Numbered from the stretch's first letter, positions 44,841 through 53,325 are shown. The stretch: 64,000 bases of DNA from Pseudomonas parafulva NBRC 16636 = DSM 17004 (GCF_000730645.1 NZ_BBIU01000027.1:1-64000), one strand, 5' to 3'. A program made the numbers and translations. Notes: generated from the sequence alone by a model not told the origin.

Positions 44841-46076
44841 ATGGCGTTGATCGTACAGAAATTTGGCGGCACCTCTGTCGGTTCCATCGAGCGGATCGAA
44901 CAGGTAGCCGATAAGGTCAAGAAACACCGCGAAGCGGGCGACGACCTGGTGATCGTGCTGTCGGCCATGAGCGGTGAAACCAATCGCCTGATCGACCTGG
45001 CCAAGCAGATCAGCGAGCAACCGGTTCCGCGTGAGCTGGACGTGATCGTGTCCACCGGCGAGCAAGTGACCATTGCCCTGCTGGCCATGGCCCTGATCAA
45101 GCGTGGTGTGCCGGCGGTGTCCTACACCGGCAACCAGGTGCGCATCCTCACCGACAGCGCGCACAACAAGGCGCGCATCCTGCAAATTGATGACCAGAAG
45201 ATTCGCGCCGACCTCAAGGCCGGGCGCGTGGTCGTGGTAGCGGGCTTCCAGGGTGTGGATGAGCATGGCAGCATCACCACCCTGGGGCGTGGCGGCTCCG
45301 ACACCACTGGTGTGGCCCTGGCGGCTGCATTGAAGGCTGACGAGTGCCAGATCTACACCGATGTCGATGGCGTCTACACCACCGACCCACGGGTGGTGCC
45401 GCAGGCCCGTCGCCTGGAGAAGATCACCTTCGAAGAGATGCTGGAAATGGCCAGCCTCGGTTCCAAGGTGCTGCAGATCCGTTCGGTGGAGTTCGCCGGC
45501 AAGTACAACGTTCCGCTGCGCGTGCTGCACAGCTTCAAGGAGGGTCCGGGTACCCTCATTACCATTGATGAAGAGGAATCCATGGAACAGCCGATCATTT
45601 CCGGTATCGCCTTCAACCGTGATGAAGCCAAGCTGACCATCCGCGGCGTGCCTGATACCCCTGGCGTGGCCTACAAGATCCTCGGCCCGATCAGCGCCTC
45701 GAACATCGAGGTCGACATGATCGTGCAGAACGTTGCCCACGATAACACCACCGACTTCACCTTCACCGTTAACCACAACGAGTACGAGAAGGCCCAGAGC
45801 GTGCTGGAAGCCACTGCTCGCGAGATGGGTGCCCGGGAAGTGATCGGCGATACCAAGATCGCCAAGGTGTCCATCGTCGGCGTAGGCATGCGTTCGCATG
45901 CCGGCGTTGCAAGCCGCATGTTCGAGGCCCTGGCCAAGGAAAGCATCAACATCCAGATGATTTCCACGTCCGAGATCAAGGTGTCCGTGGTGATCGAAGA
46001 GAAGTACCTGGAGCTGGCGGTACGTGCACTGCATACCGCGTTCGAGCTTGATGCGCCTGCCCGACAGAGCGAGTAA
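44841..46076 (+). CDS. lysC: Aspartate kinase
   Basis: A 411-residue enzyme phosphorylating aspartate, the entry to Lys, Met, Thr and diaminopimelate synthesis. The catalytic motif VQKFGGTSVGSIERI opens it, with VAGFQGVDEHGSITTLGRGGSDTTA-type substrate residues. Two ACT repeats (about 265-400) mediate feedback by Lys and Thr. An in-frame ATG at 45582 with AGAGGA upstream could give a separate 164-residue beta subunit, as in other alpha2beta2 aspartokinases. Confidence 0.95.
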   Translation: MALIVQKFGGTSVGSIERIEQVADKVKKHREAGDDLVIVLSAMSGETNRLIDLAKQISEQPVPRELDVIVSTGEQVTIALLAMALIKRGVPAVSYTGNQVRILTDSAHNKARILQIDDQKIRADLKAGRVVVVAGFQGVDEHGSITTLGRGGSDTTGVALAAALKADECQIYTDVDGVYTTDPRVVPQARRLEKITFEEMLEMASLGSKVLQIRSVEFAGKYNVPLRVLHSFKEGPGTLITIDEEESMEQPIISGIAFNRDEAKLTIRGVPDTPGVAYKILGPISASNIEVDMIVQNVAHDNTTDFTFTVNHNEYEKAQSVLEATAREMGAREVIGDTKIAKVSIVGVGMRSHAGVASRMFEALAKESINIQMISTSEIKVSVVIEEKYLELAVRALHTAFELDAPARQSE

Positions 46077-46087
46077 CGCCTTGCCTG

Positions 46088-46113
46088 GAAGGGCGCGGCT
46101 TGCCGCGCCCTTC
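46088..46113 (+). terminator. Hairpin after lysC
   Basis: A perfect 11-base GC-rich stem (GAAGGGCGCGG and complement) closes on a four-base loop, 12 bp after lysC. The T tract is weak (gcgtttctg), so termination may be partial and csrA may be partly read through. Confidence 0.7.
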
Positions 46114-46243
46114 GCGTTTCTGCCCGTTGCGCAGGCCCTGTCCTGCCATGCGCGATGGGCAACCGGCGCCCGTGCCGTCGTCCACGGCGCGGTGCCGAAC
46201 CCCAAGACTGTAATCCCTGAATGTTTTGCGTAAGGAGAAAGCT

Positions 46244-46432
46244 ATGTTGATTCTGACTCGTCGGTGCGCCGAGAGCCTGATCATTGGAGATGGCGAGATC
46301 ACCGTGACGGTGCTCGGCGTCAAAGGCAACCAGGTACGCATCGGTGTGAGCGCCCCTAAAGAAGTGGCCGTGCACCGTGAAGAAATCTACCTGCGGATCA
46401 AGAACGAGAAGGACGAAGAGCCAAGCCTTTAA
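46244..46432 (+). CDS. csrA: Carbon storage regulator CsrA/RsmA
   Basis: A 62-residue homodimeric RNA-binding protein. It opens MLILTRRCAESLIIGDGEITVTVLGVKGNQVRIG and contains the conserved VAVHREEIY, with the key Arg44 in HRE. It binds GGA motifs in leader RNAs and is titrated by Rsm small RNAs. The segment taaggagaaagct provides a strong GGA-containing ribosome site. The lysC-csrA order is the usual Pseudomonas arrangement. Confidence 0.94.
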   Translation: MLILTRRCAESLIIGDGEITVTVLGVKGNQVRIGVSAPKEVAVHREEIYLRIKNEKDEEPSL

Positions 46433-46461
46433 TTCTTTTGAAGTTTTTTTCAAAAAAAGGG

Positions 46462-46490
46462 TTGCAAACGAGGAAGAGCCTGTTTAATAT
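46462..46490 (+). promoter_or_regulatory. Promoter of tRNA-Ser
   Basis: TTGCAA (46462-46467), 17 bp, TAATAT (46485-46490). The tRNA begins 15 bases downstream. Confidence 0.6.
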
Positions 46491-46504
46491 TCGCCTCGTG
46501 TTGC

Positions 46505-46595
46505 GGTGAGGTGGCCGAGTGGCCGAAGGCGCTCCCCTGCTAAGGGAGTATACCTCATAAGGGTATCGGGGGTTCGAATCCCCCCTTCACCGCCA
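46505..46595 (+). tRNA. tRNA-Ser(GCU)
   Basis: A 91-base class II tRNA with the long variable arm expected for serine. The acceptor arms GGTGAGG and CTTCACC pair with one G-T wobble, and the anticodon GCT lies in the loop CTGCTAA. The gene ends in CCA at 46593-46595. Confidence 0.96.
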
Positions 46596-46657
46596 TTATT
46601 CGCTTAGGGCGCTGTAAACAGTAAGACGCTAAGTAGTTGTTTTTAAACGAAAAGTTC

Positions 46658-46685
46658 TTGCAAAAATGTTTTAGTGACCTATAAT
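46658..46685 (+). promoter_or_regulatory. Promoter of the tRNA-Arg array
   Basis: TTGCAA (46658-46663), 16 bp, TATAAT (46680-46685), 14 bases before the first tRNA-Arg. The later two tRNA genes lack such a promoter and are probably co-transcribed. Confidence 0.75.
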
Positions 46686-46699
46686 GCGCGGCAAGACAC

Positions 46700-46776
46700 G
46701 GACTCATAGCTCAGCTGGATAGAGTACTCGGCTACGAACCGAGCGGTCGCAGGTTCGAATCCTGCTGAGTCCGCCA
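46700..46776 (+). tRNA. tRNA-Arg(ACG), copy 1
   Basis: A 77-base tRNA. Acceptor arms GGACTCA and TGAGTCC pair perfectly, the anticodon ACG lies in CTACGAA, the T-arm is GGTTCGAATCC, and CCA is encoded. It is identical to the next two copies. Confidence 0.96.
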
Positions 46777-46849
46777 CTTTTGAAGTGGCTTTGTTTGCAA
46801 GGCTGCTTCAAATCAACCAGTGGTAATCTGGTCTAAAACTACCAACGAC

Positions 46850-46926
46850 GGACTCATAGCTCAGCTGGATAGAGTACTCGGCTACGAACCGAGCGGTCGC
46901 AGGTTCGAATCCTGCTGAGTCCGCCA
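46850..46926 (+). tRNA. tRNA-Arg(ACG), copy 2
   Basis: Identical to copy 1 and spaced 150 bases start-to-start. The 73-base spacer is itself very similar to the next spacer, showing that the repeat unit is larger than the tRNA. Confidence 0.96.
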
Positions 46927-46996
46927 CTTTTGAAGTGGTTTTGCTTGCAAAGCGGCTTCAACCACCAGTGGTAATCTGGTCTAAAACTACCACCAT

Positions 46997-47073
46997 GGAC
47001 TCATAGCTCAGCTGGATAGAGTACTCGGCTACGAACCGAGCGGTCGCAGGTTCGAATCCTGCTGAGTCCGCCA
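46997..47073 (+). tRNA. tRNA-Arg(ACG), copy 3
   Basis: Identical to copies 1 and 2, spaced 147 bases from copy 2, and followed by a strong terminator. Confidence 0.96.
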
Positions 47074-47083
47074 TACCCAATAC

Positions 47084-47113
47084 AAAAAGCCCGCTCACAT
47101 GAGCGGGCTTTTT
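47084..47113 (+). terminator. Terminator of the tRNA-Arg transcript
   Basis: Perfect 13-base arms (AAAAAGCCCGCTC at 47084-47096 and its complement at 47101-47113) close on an ACAT loop; the 3' arm ends in TTTTT. Symmetric, so it can work in either direction. From here to mgtE (47421) I see no gene. Confidence 0.92.
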
Positions 47114-47420
47114 GTTTGTGCGCGATTGTTAATCCCGCGCCTGCATCCGTCACATGCTTGTGCTTTCCTGCTCAGGATTATCTGTGGCACGGAAGGCTTC
47201 GAGTGTTGTCCCATCTCTATCGCGCAAACGATTGTTCTGCCCAAAAATTTAAGCGATCTAGCGCCGCGACCCGTGTATGATTGCGCCCGTCAGCCCCGCC
47301 GGGGCTTGTGGAAAACCACCATGGACTTACCCAGTAGTCACTTACCAACCGTTTTCATACCGCTAGATCCAATCGATTGATTCCCCCGGCGTGCTCCGCT
47401 GCTGGGAGTGGAGTTCGCCT

Positions 47421-48863
47421 ATGACCGAAGTAGAAGTAAAGAAAACTCAAGACAGCCTGCAGGACCGCCTGGCTCAGGTTGTCGAACTGCTGCAGCGTCA
47501 GCGCCTGGTCGAAGACCTCACCCACCGTCAGGAAGGCGCGCACAACGACCTGGTCGAAAACCTGGTCCATCGCCAGAACCTCGTCGAGCTGCAACGCAAA
47601 CTCGATGACCTGCACCCCGCCGACATCGCCTACATCCTCGAAGCCTTGCCCCTGGAAGACCGCCTGACGGTCTGGCAGCTGGTGCGCTCGGATCGCGATG
47701 GCGACATTCTGCTGGAAGTGTCCGACGCCGTTCGCCAGTCGTTGATCGCCGACATGGACGACCACGAGCTGCTCGCCGCGGCCAAGGACATGGACGCCGA
47801 CGAACTGGCCGACCTTGCGCCTGAATTGCCCCGTGACGTCGTTCATGAGCTGATGGAAACCCTCGATGCCCAGCAGCGTGAGCGTGTGCGCTCGGCGCTG
47901 AGCTACGACGAGGAGCAAGTCGGTGCACTGATGGACTTCGAGATGGTCACCATCCGCGAAGACGTCACGCTCGAGGTTGTACTGCGTTACCTGCGCCGCC
48001 TGAAGGAGCTGCCCAACCACACCGACAAACTGTTCGTGGTGGATAACGACGGCATCCTCAAGGGCGTATTGCCCATCAAGCGTCTGCTGGTCAATGACCC
48101 GGACAAGAAGGTGGCTGATGTGATGGCTACCGACCCTGTGTCGTTCCACCCTGAGGAAGACGCCTACGATGCAGCTCAGGCGTTCGAGCGTTACGACCTG
48201 GTATCGGCGCCGGTGGTGGACAAGGCTGGGCGCCTGATCGGCCGTTTGACCATTGACGAAATGGTCGACCTCATTCGCGAAGAGAGCGAAAGCGAAGTGC
48301 TGAACATGGCCGGCCTGCGCGAAGAAGAAGACATCTTCGCTTCGGTGTGGCGTTCGCTGCGCAACCGCTGGGCCTGGCTGGCCATCAACCTGATTACCGC
48401 TTTTGTCGCCTCGCGGGTCATTGGCCTGTTCGAAGGCTCCATCGAGAAGTTGGTGGCGTTGGCTGCACTGATGCCGATCGTTGCAGGGATCGGGGGCAAC
48501 TCTGGCAACCAGACCATTACCATGATTGTCCGCGCCATGGCGCTGGACCAGGTGTCGCCGGGCAATACCAGCCGGTTGATGCGCAAGGAGCTGGCGGTGT
48601 CGCTGCTCAATGGCTTGATCTGGGGCGGGGTAATCGGCGCTGTCGCGTTCTGGCTGTACGGCAGCTGGTCGCTGGGCCTGGTGATGACGGCCGCGATGAC
48701 GCTGAACCTGCTGTTGGCCGCATTGATGGGGGTGCTAATCCCCATGACCCTGACCCGCCTGGGGCGGGACCCTGCCATGGGCTCCAGTGTAATGATCACC
48801 GCCGTGACCGACAGTGGCGGTTTCTTCATCTTCCTGGGCCTTGCCACGGTGTTCCTGCTTTAG
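47421..48863 (+). CDS. mgtE: Magnesium transporter MgtE
   Basis: A 480-residue Mg2+ channel. The N-domain helical superhelix (about 30-135), two CBS domains (about 140-260) and the five-helix pore follow in order. Pore helices include MPIVAGIGGNSGNQT and the C-terminal AVTDSGGFFIFLGLATVFL. Cytosolic Mg2+ on the N and CBS domains closes the pore. ATG 47421 fits the family; upstream in-frame codons lie in the leader. Confidence 0.94.
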   Translation: MTEVEVKKTQDSLQDRLAQVVELLQRQRLVEDLTHRQEGAHNDLVENLVHRQNLVELQRKLDDLHPADIAYILEALPLEDRLTVWQLVRSDRDGDILLEVSDAVRQSLIADMDDHELLAAAKDMDADELADLAPELPRDVVHELMETLDAQQRERVRSALSYDEEQVGALMDFEMVTIREDVTLEVVLRYLRRLKELPNHTDKLFVVDNDGILKGVLPIKRLLVNDPDKKVADVMATDPVSFHPEEDAYDAAQAFERYDLVSAPVVDKAGRLIGRLTIDEMVDLIREESESEVLNMAGLREEEDIFASVWRSLRNRWAWLAINLITAFVASRVIGLFEGSIEKLVALAALMPIVAGIGGNSGNQTITMIVRAMALDQVSPGNTSRLMRKELAVSLLNGLIWGGVIGAVAFWLYGSWSLGLVMTAAMTLNLLLAALMGVLIPMTLTRLGRDPAMGSSVMITAVTDSGGFFIFLGLATVFLL

Positions 48864-48877
48864 GCAGTACACACCGC

Positions 48878-48917
48878 GCCCATAAAAAAGCCAGCTTTCG
48901 CTGGCTTTTTTATGGGC
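48878..48917. terminator. Bidirectional terminator between mgtE and amrZ
   Basis: A symmetrical stem (GCCAGC core extended by A and T runs) around a TTTC loop, flanked by poly-A on one side and poly-T on the other. It ends the convergent mgtE and amrZ transcripts. Confidence 0.92.
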
Positions 48918-48926
48918 CTGAAAAAC

Positions 48927-49253
48927 TCAGGAGGCGTCTGCGGCCATTTCCACATCGTGAGCGATGAGGGCCACCAGTGCATTCTGCTGGCGGTGCGACA
49001 GCTGGCGGAAGCGTTGCAGCAGCTCGCGCTCGTGCAACGACAGCTCGGGGCTGTCCAGGCGCATGCTCAACTCATCACCGAGCGCACCCTCCTGGATGAG
49101 GCTCTGCTCCAGGCGTGCGATGATTTCCGAGTTCATGCTGCGGTGGTGGTTGCGTGCTACCTCGGCAATGCGCTCACGCATCCCGTCTGGCAGGCGGACG
49201 ACGAACTTGTCAGCAGTGCGGCTCGAATAGATAGCCTGTTTCATTGGGCGCAT
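48927..49253 (-). CDS. amrZ: AmrZ/AlgZ ribbon-helix-helix regulator
   Basis: A 108-residue Arc-type RHH protein closely matching P. aeruginosa AmrZ. It has SSRTADKFVVRLPDGMRERIAEVARNHHRSMNSEIIARLEQ (beta strand, helix A, helix B) and a C-terminal SPELSLHERELLQRFRQLSHRQQNALVALI tetramerisation region. AmrZ controls alginate, motility and c-di-GMP genes. The 340-bp upstream region is AT-rich and holds a TTGGCC near 49295 that could be an autoregulatory site (weak). Confidence 0.9.
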   Translation of the reverse strand: MRPMKQAIYSSRTADKFVVRLPDGMRERIAEVARNHHRSMNSEIIARLEQSLIQEGALGDELSMRLDSPELSLHERELLQRFRQLSHRQQNALVALIAHDVEMAADAS

Positions 49254-49598
49254 ATAAGTTGACCAGATTTTGGTTCAGGGGAAGCGGTTCTCAAATTGGC
49301 CGCGCGGGGTGGAAATAAGACCGTAGCAACGACAAAATGTTCAACCGGCAGTGAAAATGGACGCACATATTGCCTCATTACCGCCGTTTCCTTGGCGTCA
49401 ATTCTGTGACAAATAGTGAGCCGGATAAAGGCTTTTTGCCAGTACCAATTATCAGAAATGAGCACTGGTTCGAAAAGTTTCACATTTACGCCTGGTCACG
49501 AACGTCAGGCTTGAGCCATTGATTCGTAGCAAAACCCGGCAAAAAAGCTTGGAAAAATCCTCAAATGCGCCGGCTTCCTACTCAAGAGCATAGTGACT
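49254..49598 (-). promoter_or_regulatory. amrZ/phnN intergenic region
   Basis: This 345-bp gap is AT-richer than its flanks and divergent between amrZ and phnN. Apart from one TTGGCC-like sequence near 49295, I can assign no site or gene. Confidence 0.4.
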
Positions 49599-50192
49599 AT
49601 GCACCATGACGCAAGCGGTACCCCTTCATGCACCGGCAAATTGATACTACTCATGGGACCCTCAGGTGCCGGGAAAGATTCCCTGATCGACGCCGCCCGA
49701 GACCGTCTTGCGGTGGCGGGGGTTCAGGTTGCCCGCCGAATCATCACCCGCTCTGCCGAATCGAAGGGTGAGGCCGCCATCGGTGTAACACCTGCGCAGT
49801 TCGCCACGCTGCGCGAGGAGGGCGCGTTTGCCATGCACTGGCAAGCCAATGGGCTGGGCTACGGCATACCCCGCCAGGTGGATGACTGGTTGGCAAACGG
49901 TATCTCCGTGTTGGTGAATGGCTCGCGGGCCTACCTGCCACAGGCGCGTCAGCGTTACCCCGACCTGCTTGCGATACGGTTGGATGTGCAGCCTGACGTG
50001 CTGCGCCAGCGCTTGTTGGCACGCGGTCGCGAAACGTTGGAAGAGGTGGAGCAGCGCCTGGCTCGCAATGCCGGCCTGCAGTCCACCTACGACCCGAGCG
50101 TGCGCATACTGGACAATTCGACCACCCTGCAGGCCGCCGTCGGCGCCCTGTTCGAACTGCTTCACCAGGAAGGGGTTGTGCCGGGTGAATGA
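49599..50192 (+). CDS. phnN: Ribose 1,5-bisphosphokinase PhnN
   Basis: A 197-residue P-loop kinase of the guanylate-kinase fold. Walker A is GPSGAGKDS, followed by RRIITRSAESKGEAAIGV and the substrate segment HWQANGLGYGIP. It makes phosphoribosyl pyrophosphate from ribose 1,5-bisphosphate, usually as part of phosphonate breakdown, but no phn genes are adjacent. ATG 49599 or GTG 49593 could initiate. It is the last core gene before the tRNA-Arg(CCU) island site. Confidence 0.85.
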   Translation: MHHDASGTPSCTGKLILLMGPSGAGKDSLIDAARDRLAVAGVQVARRIITRSAESKGEAAIGVTPAQFATLREEGAFAMHWQANGLGYGIPRQVDDWLANGISVLVNGSRAYLPQARQRYPDLLAIRLDVQPDVLRQRLLARGRETLEEVEQRLARNAGLQSTYDPSVRILDNSTTLQAAVGALFELLHQEGVVPGE

Positions 50193-50302
50193 CGGGGCAG
50201 AAAAGGATTACGCGAAAAACCCTGCTCAGCACATGACAAACCCGGGCATGCTGGTTAACATGCTCGCCGTTCCGCTGTGCAGCGCCTGCTGCCGGCCGCT
50301 GC

Positions 50303-50379
50303 GTCTCAGTAGCTCAATTGGATAGAGCATCCCCCTCCTAAGGGGAAGGTTGCAGGTTCAATTCCTGCCTGGGACGCCA
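50303..50379 (+). tRNA. tRNA-Arg(CCU)
   Basis: A 77-base tRNA. Acceptor arms GTCTCAG and CTGGGAC pair with one wobble, the anticodon CCT lies in CTCCTAA, the T-arm is GGTTCAATTCC, and CCA is encoded. This tRNA is a common target for tyrosine integrases, and the accessory region starts at its 3' end. Confidence 0.95.
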
Positions 50380-50451
50380 TATAAACAAAGGCCTCCACCG
50401 AAATCAGCAGTTACGCGTCACAAGGACGTGGGTGCTGGGTGGGTGCAAACG

Positions 50452-50488
50452 AAGCCTCGCACAGAGACGATCTGGCGGGGCTTTTTTC
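50452..50488 (+). terminator. Terminator after tRNA-Arg(CCU)
   Basis: AAGCCTCGC (50452-50460) pairs with GCGGGGCTT (50475-50483) through nine pairs including one G-T, followed by TTTT. It precedes the FRG gene by 16 bp. Confidence 0.75.
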
Positions 50489-50503
50489 GTGCGAGGAGGG
50501 TTT

Positions 50504-51403
50504 ATGGCAAGGAAGCATCCCGCGTTCGTTGAGCGCCATTACGAAACTGCAGACGAGCTCTGGCTTGCCGTTTCGCCGATCTCAAAGGTCAGTGATGGTC
50601 CAGAGGACTTGATCTACCGGGGCCAGGCCGACGCCCGGTGGCCACTTGTGCCATCCATACTGAGGCCGCGCCAGCAGCCTCCTAGGGTTTGCCATCCCGA
50701 AATGGTCGACGCGAGTGAGATGGTTTTTTACGAAATCCTCATGCTCAACGAGTTTGCTCGCCACTGCGATTCTATCGGGATAGCTGTGCCCAACGACTCT
50801 CCGGGCTTTAGGAGAGACGTAATTGAATCTCAAACCGCAGACCGTTATCTCAAAGAACCTTCGCTCTGGCCTAACCCAGAGGTACTTGATCTGATGGCGA
50901 TGGCACAACATCACGGCGTGCCCACAAGACTGCTTGACTGGACTACCAAGCCATTCACCTCGCTCTACTTTGCCGCAAGCTTTGCTCTAGCTAACTTTAA
51001 CTCCTGGGTTGCTGAGCAACGTCTAGCGATCTGGGTTATGAATCGATCTGGGCTGGGACTCCATCAGCAGATAAGGCTCCATACGTCACCCGGGGTCGTT
51101 AGCAAACATCTAGCAGCCCAGGGTGGCCTTTTCAGCATCCACCCTCATTCGGGATCACGCCGCGGCGAATTTCAAGTGCATGGCCTCGAAAACTATTTCG
51201 ATGATATTCCTTCGCCGCTTTTCAAGCTGACACTGCCCGTGTTCGAATCAGCCCGGCTTCTGCGGCTGTGCTGCAAGGCTGGGTTCAGTGGTGCTGAGAT
51301 TTACCCTACACCGGACGGAGCAGGAAAGGCCGTCCTGGACGGTTTGAACATCGAAGCGGCTGGGCATCATTGGAATAAAAAGGAAGTCCTAGTACGTTCC
51401 TAA
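50504..51403 (+). CDS. FRG-domain protein
   Basis: A 299-residue protein with the FRG domain. The signature is YRGQADARWPLVPSILR (about 37-53), then LMAMAQHHGVPTRLLDWTTKPFTSLYFAA (about 130-158). FRG proteins are nucleic-acid- or stress-linked proteins, often near tRNA genes or in mobile and defence regions; their biochemical activity is unsettled. A gaggagg ribosome site lies before ATG 50504. The gene is visibly less GC-rich than the core genome, in keeping with island cargo. Confidence 0.85.
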   Translation: MARKHPAFVERHYETADELWLAVSPISKVSDGPEDLIYRGQADARWPLVPSILRPRQQPPRVCHPEMVDASEMVFYEILMLNEFARHCDSIGIAVPNDSPGFRRDVIESQTADRYLKEPSLWPNPEVLDLMAMAQHHGVPTRLLDWTTKPFTSLYFAASFALANFNSWVAEQRLAIWVMNRSGLGLHQQIRLHTSPGVVSKHLAAQGGLFSIHPHSGSRRGEFQVHGLENYFDDIPSPLFKLTLPVFESARLLRLCCKAGFSGAEIYPTPDGAGKAVLDGLNIEAAGHHWNKKEVLVRS

Positions 51404-51762
51404 GGCAGCATAGCCGAGTCTGCCTGCCAGTGATCAGGAGAAAACTATCAGGCCATAGTGTTCTCGAAACTCACGACACCTATGGCCTGATACGTGGAGT
51501 GGCGCTCAGCAGCCCCCTGTCGCCGTCGGTACCCCTGTCCTGAGGACACCGATCCAAAAGCGGTGTGATAGACACCGCTCCTGCGTTGCCCAATAACTCA
51601 TAATCCTGTGGTCCACGGTTCGAGTCGTGTGGGAGACTCGAACTATGCTCGGAAACCCCTGTATTACATATCTACTGTGTTAAGGGCTTAAAAACCTACT
51701 CACAAATTTACTCACAGTATTGCATGGTTGAATAGCAACAACCTAGGGCTTAAGCTGTGTAT
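51404..51762. other. Hairpin-rich gap after FRG gene
   Basis: This 359-bp gap carries three clear dyads. A 13-base perfect inverted repeat lies at 51446-51458 and 51480-51492, and an 8-base hairpin (AGCGGTGT) at 51559-51579. A tRNA-like fragment at 51591-51645 includes ACTCATAATCCTG and GGTTCGAGTC, with a 9-base dyad at 51618-51643. The region 51660-51760 is AT-rich. I find no gene. The tRNA fragment suggests a recombined att remnant. Confidence 0.6.
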
Positions 51763-53202
51763 TCAGTTTTCATTAAAGGCTACGTCGACTGGGTCGTTGA
51801 TTTCTCTTATTGGAAACCCTATCGAATAATAGTCTACATAGTTGTCGCTGATTCTAGCCCTTTTCAAAATGATGCGATGGAGGATTAACTTGAGCAGTTT
51901 GGTATCTCTGATTAAAGCGATGTAATCTCCGTCATGTAGTTGGTTGCCATGTGCAGCGTCATTCCGTCGCTGCCATGCTGCCTTTTCAAGATCCCCCAGG
52001 GTTAATCCCATTTCTGTAAAAAAACGTTCGGATTTCAATTTTAGAGATATTTTGTTTCCCTGATTGAGTTTATCCATTAGCATCTCTAATTCGTCGGCTG
52101 GTAATTTTATATCCTTCGTTGCATTAAGTATGAGTTTTCTTATCTCCTTATATCCAGCTTTACTTGTAATGCGGGTATTAAATTTCTCTCCTTTTTTCTT
52201 TATGTAATTCTCTTGCATGCTTTCAATCAAAGCCCCAAAGTAGGCTGGCGCCATATGTACTGGTGCAGTTACGGCGTGCCAGTAATTCCAGCTAAATGAT
52301 TTCAGATTTAACTCTTCGTAGCTGTCGCAATAGGCGTTAACCATCTGCTCGACTACCTGAGATTCTGGCATTCTTACTATTTTTAGGCAGATTGGCGCGG
52401 GTGGTAAGGCATGGACATTGAAGGCTCGGCCGTCCATTGAGTACGCCTCCCTTGCTGAAAGCTGGAGTCTTCTATTGTTTTTGCAGAACTTTGCATGACC
52501 TATATGAACGATGGGGAAGCCAAGCACAAAAGAGAGTGCTTCTCTAATTTTTTTTCGAGTAAGATCGTCAGGATTGCCACGATATAAAATGTATCCTGGC
52601 TTTAGTTTTTCTTCTATTTCTTTGTTGCGTGTACAACCGACAATTGTACGGTAGCCACAGGCGTTAATTTCTATACTGTGAGAGCTGAGTCCCTCCCGAT
52701 CACTAATATCTACCAGTTCAAGTGTGTTACTCCTTCCAAATTGACGTTTGGAAACCTTTTGCACTAAGTCCGCAGTGAAGCCCGGCCAGATGTAAGAGCG
52801 CATGTCGATATTCGCTATCCAGTCGAACGTTAGTTCGACATCGTCTGGCCTGTCATCGAAATATTCTAATGTATGTATCGAGCTTAATTGTGTGGTTATG
52901 GTCTCTCCATTAGTGCATGTTGTGCTGGTGCTCAATATGGCTATCCCGCTCGCTTTAGCAGTTACTTTGCTGAAGCCAGTAAATTCGATAAAGTCATTGT
53001 TTTCATACACCGTCCCTGCCTCAATAAAGTCTTTGTCTTGTTTGGGTAAGGTGCTTGATGCTGTTTCGATAAATATTTGAAGTTTTTCATCTCTCCAGAT
53101 TTTAAATTTTGTAATTGGGTGCAATAGTTTTCCTGGGTTTGTTATTTCTATCGCGTTTTCTTCGCTCCAAGGACCTAGCTGTTCCCATTCCCAAAAAAGC
53201 AT
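51763..53202 (-). CDS. ApeA-like HEPN protein, putative anti-phage factor
   Basis: A protein of about 479 residues in a strikingly AT-rich segment, unlike all neighbours. Near the C-terminus, KAAWQRRNDAAHGNQLHDGDYIALI holds the R-x4-H HEPN motif, with the Arg at AWQR and the His in AAHG. The N-terminal half has a beta-rich sensor-like region. This layout matches ApeA-type abortive infection RNases (HEPN_ApeA). Start: ATG 53202 has gaggg upstream; an open frame reaches 53373, but that part overlaps a large hairpin and is GC-rich. Phage defence is inference from family and context. Confidence 0.65.
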   Translation of the reverse strand: MLFWEWEQLGPWSEENAIEITNPGKLLHPITKFKIWRDEKLQIFIETASSTLPKQDKDFIEAGTVYENNDFIEFTGFSKVTAKASGIAILSTSTTCTNGETITTQLSSIHTLEYFDDRPDDVELTFDWIANIDMRSYIWPGFTADLVQKVSKRQFGRSNTLELVDISDREGLSSHSIEINACGYRTIVGCTRNKEIEEKLKPGYILYRGNPDDLTRKKIREALSFVLGFPIVHIGHAKFCKNNRRLQLSAREAYSMDGRAFNVHALPPAPICLKIVRMPESQVVEQMVNAYCDSYEELNLKSFSWNYWHAVTAPVHMAPAYFGALIESMQENYIKKKGEKFNTRITSKAGYKEIRKLILNATKDIKLPADELEMLMDKLNQGNKISLKLKSERFFTEMGLTLGDLEKAAWQRRNDAAHGNQLHDGDYIALIRDTKLLKLILHRIILKRARISDNYVDYYSIGFPIREINDPVDVAFNEN

Positions 53203-53325
53203 AAATCCCTCGTTTTCGTCTGGTTTCAATTCGCCCTGGATTGTAGTTCGGAATCCGATTCCTTCTGCGAGATCTTTGGTCGCAATGCGCCCGCAAGGCC
53301 TCCCCCATTCGTGTCCTTTTTCTCC

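Larger units (their letters stand above)
46700..47073 (+). repeat. Tandem tRNA-Arg duplication, about 150-bp period
   Basis: Three tRNA copies and two near-identical spacers (both contain the run AACCACCAG- or CAACCAGTGGTAATCTGG-type sequence) form a tandem array of periods 150 and 147. It looks like recent unequal duplication. Confidence 0.85.

Noticed and set aside
51591..51645. A further tRNA gene
   Set aside because: The T-arm cannot pair and no acceptor stem is present; it is at best a remnant.
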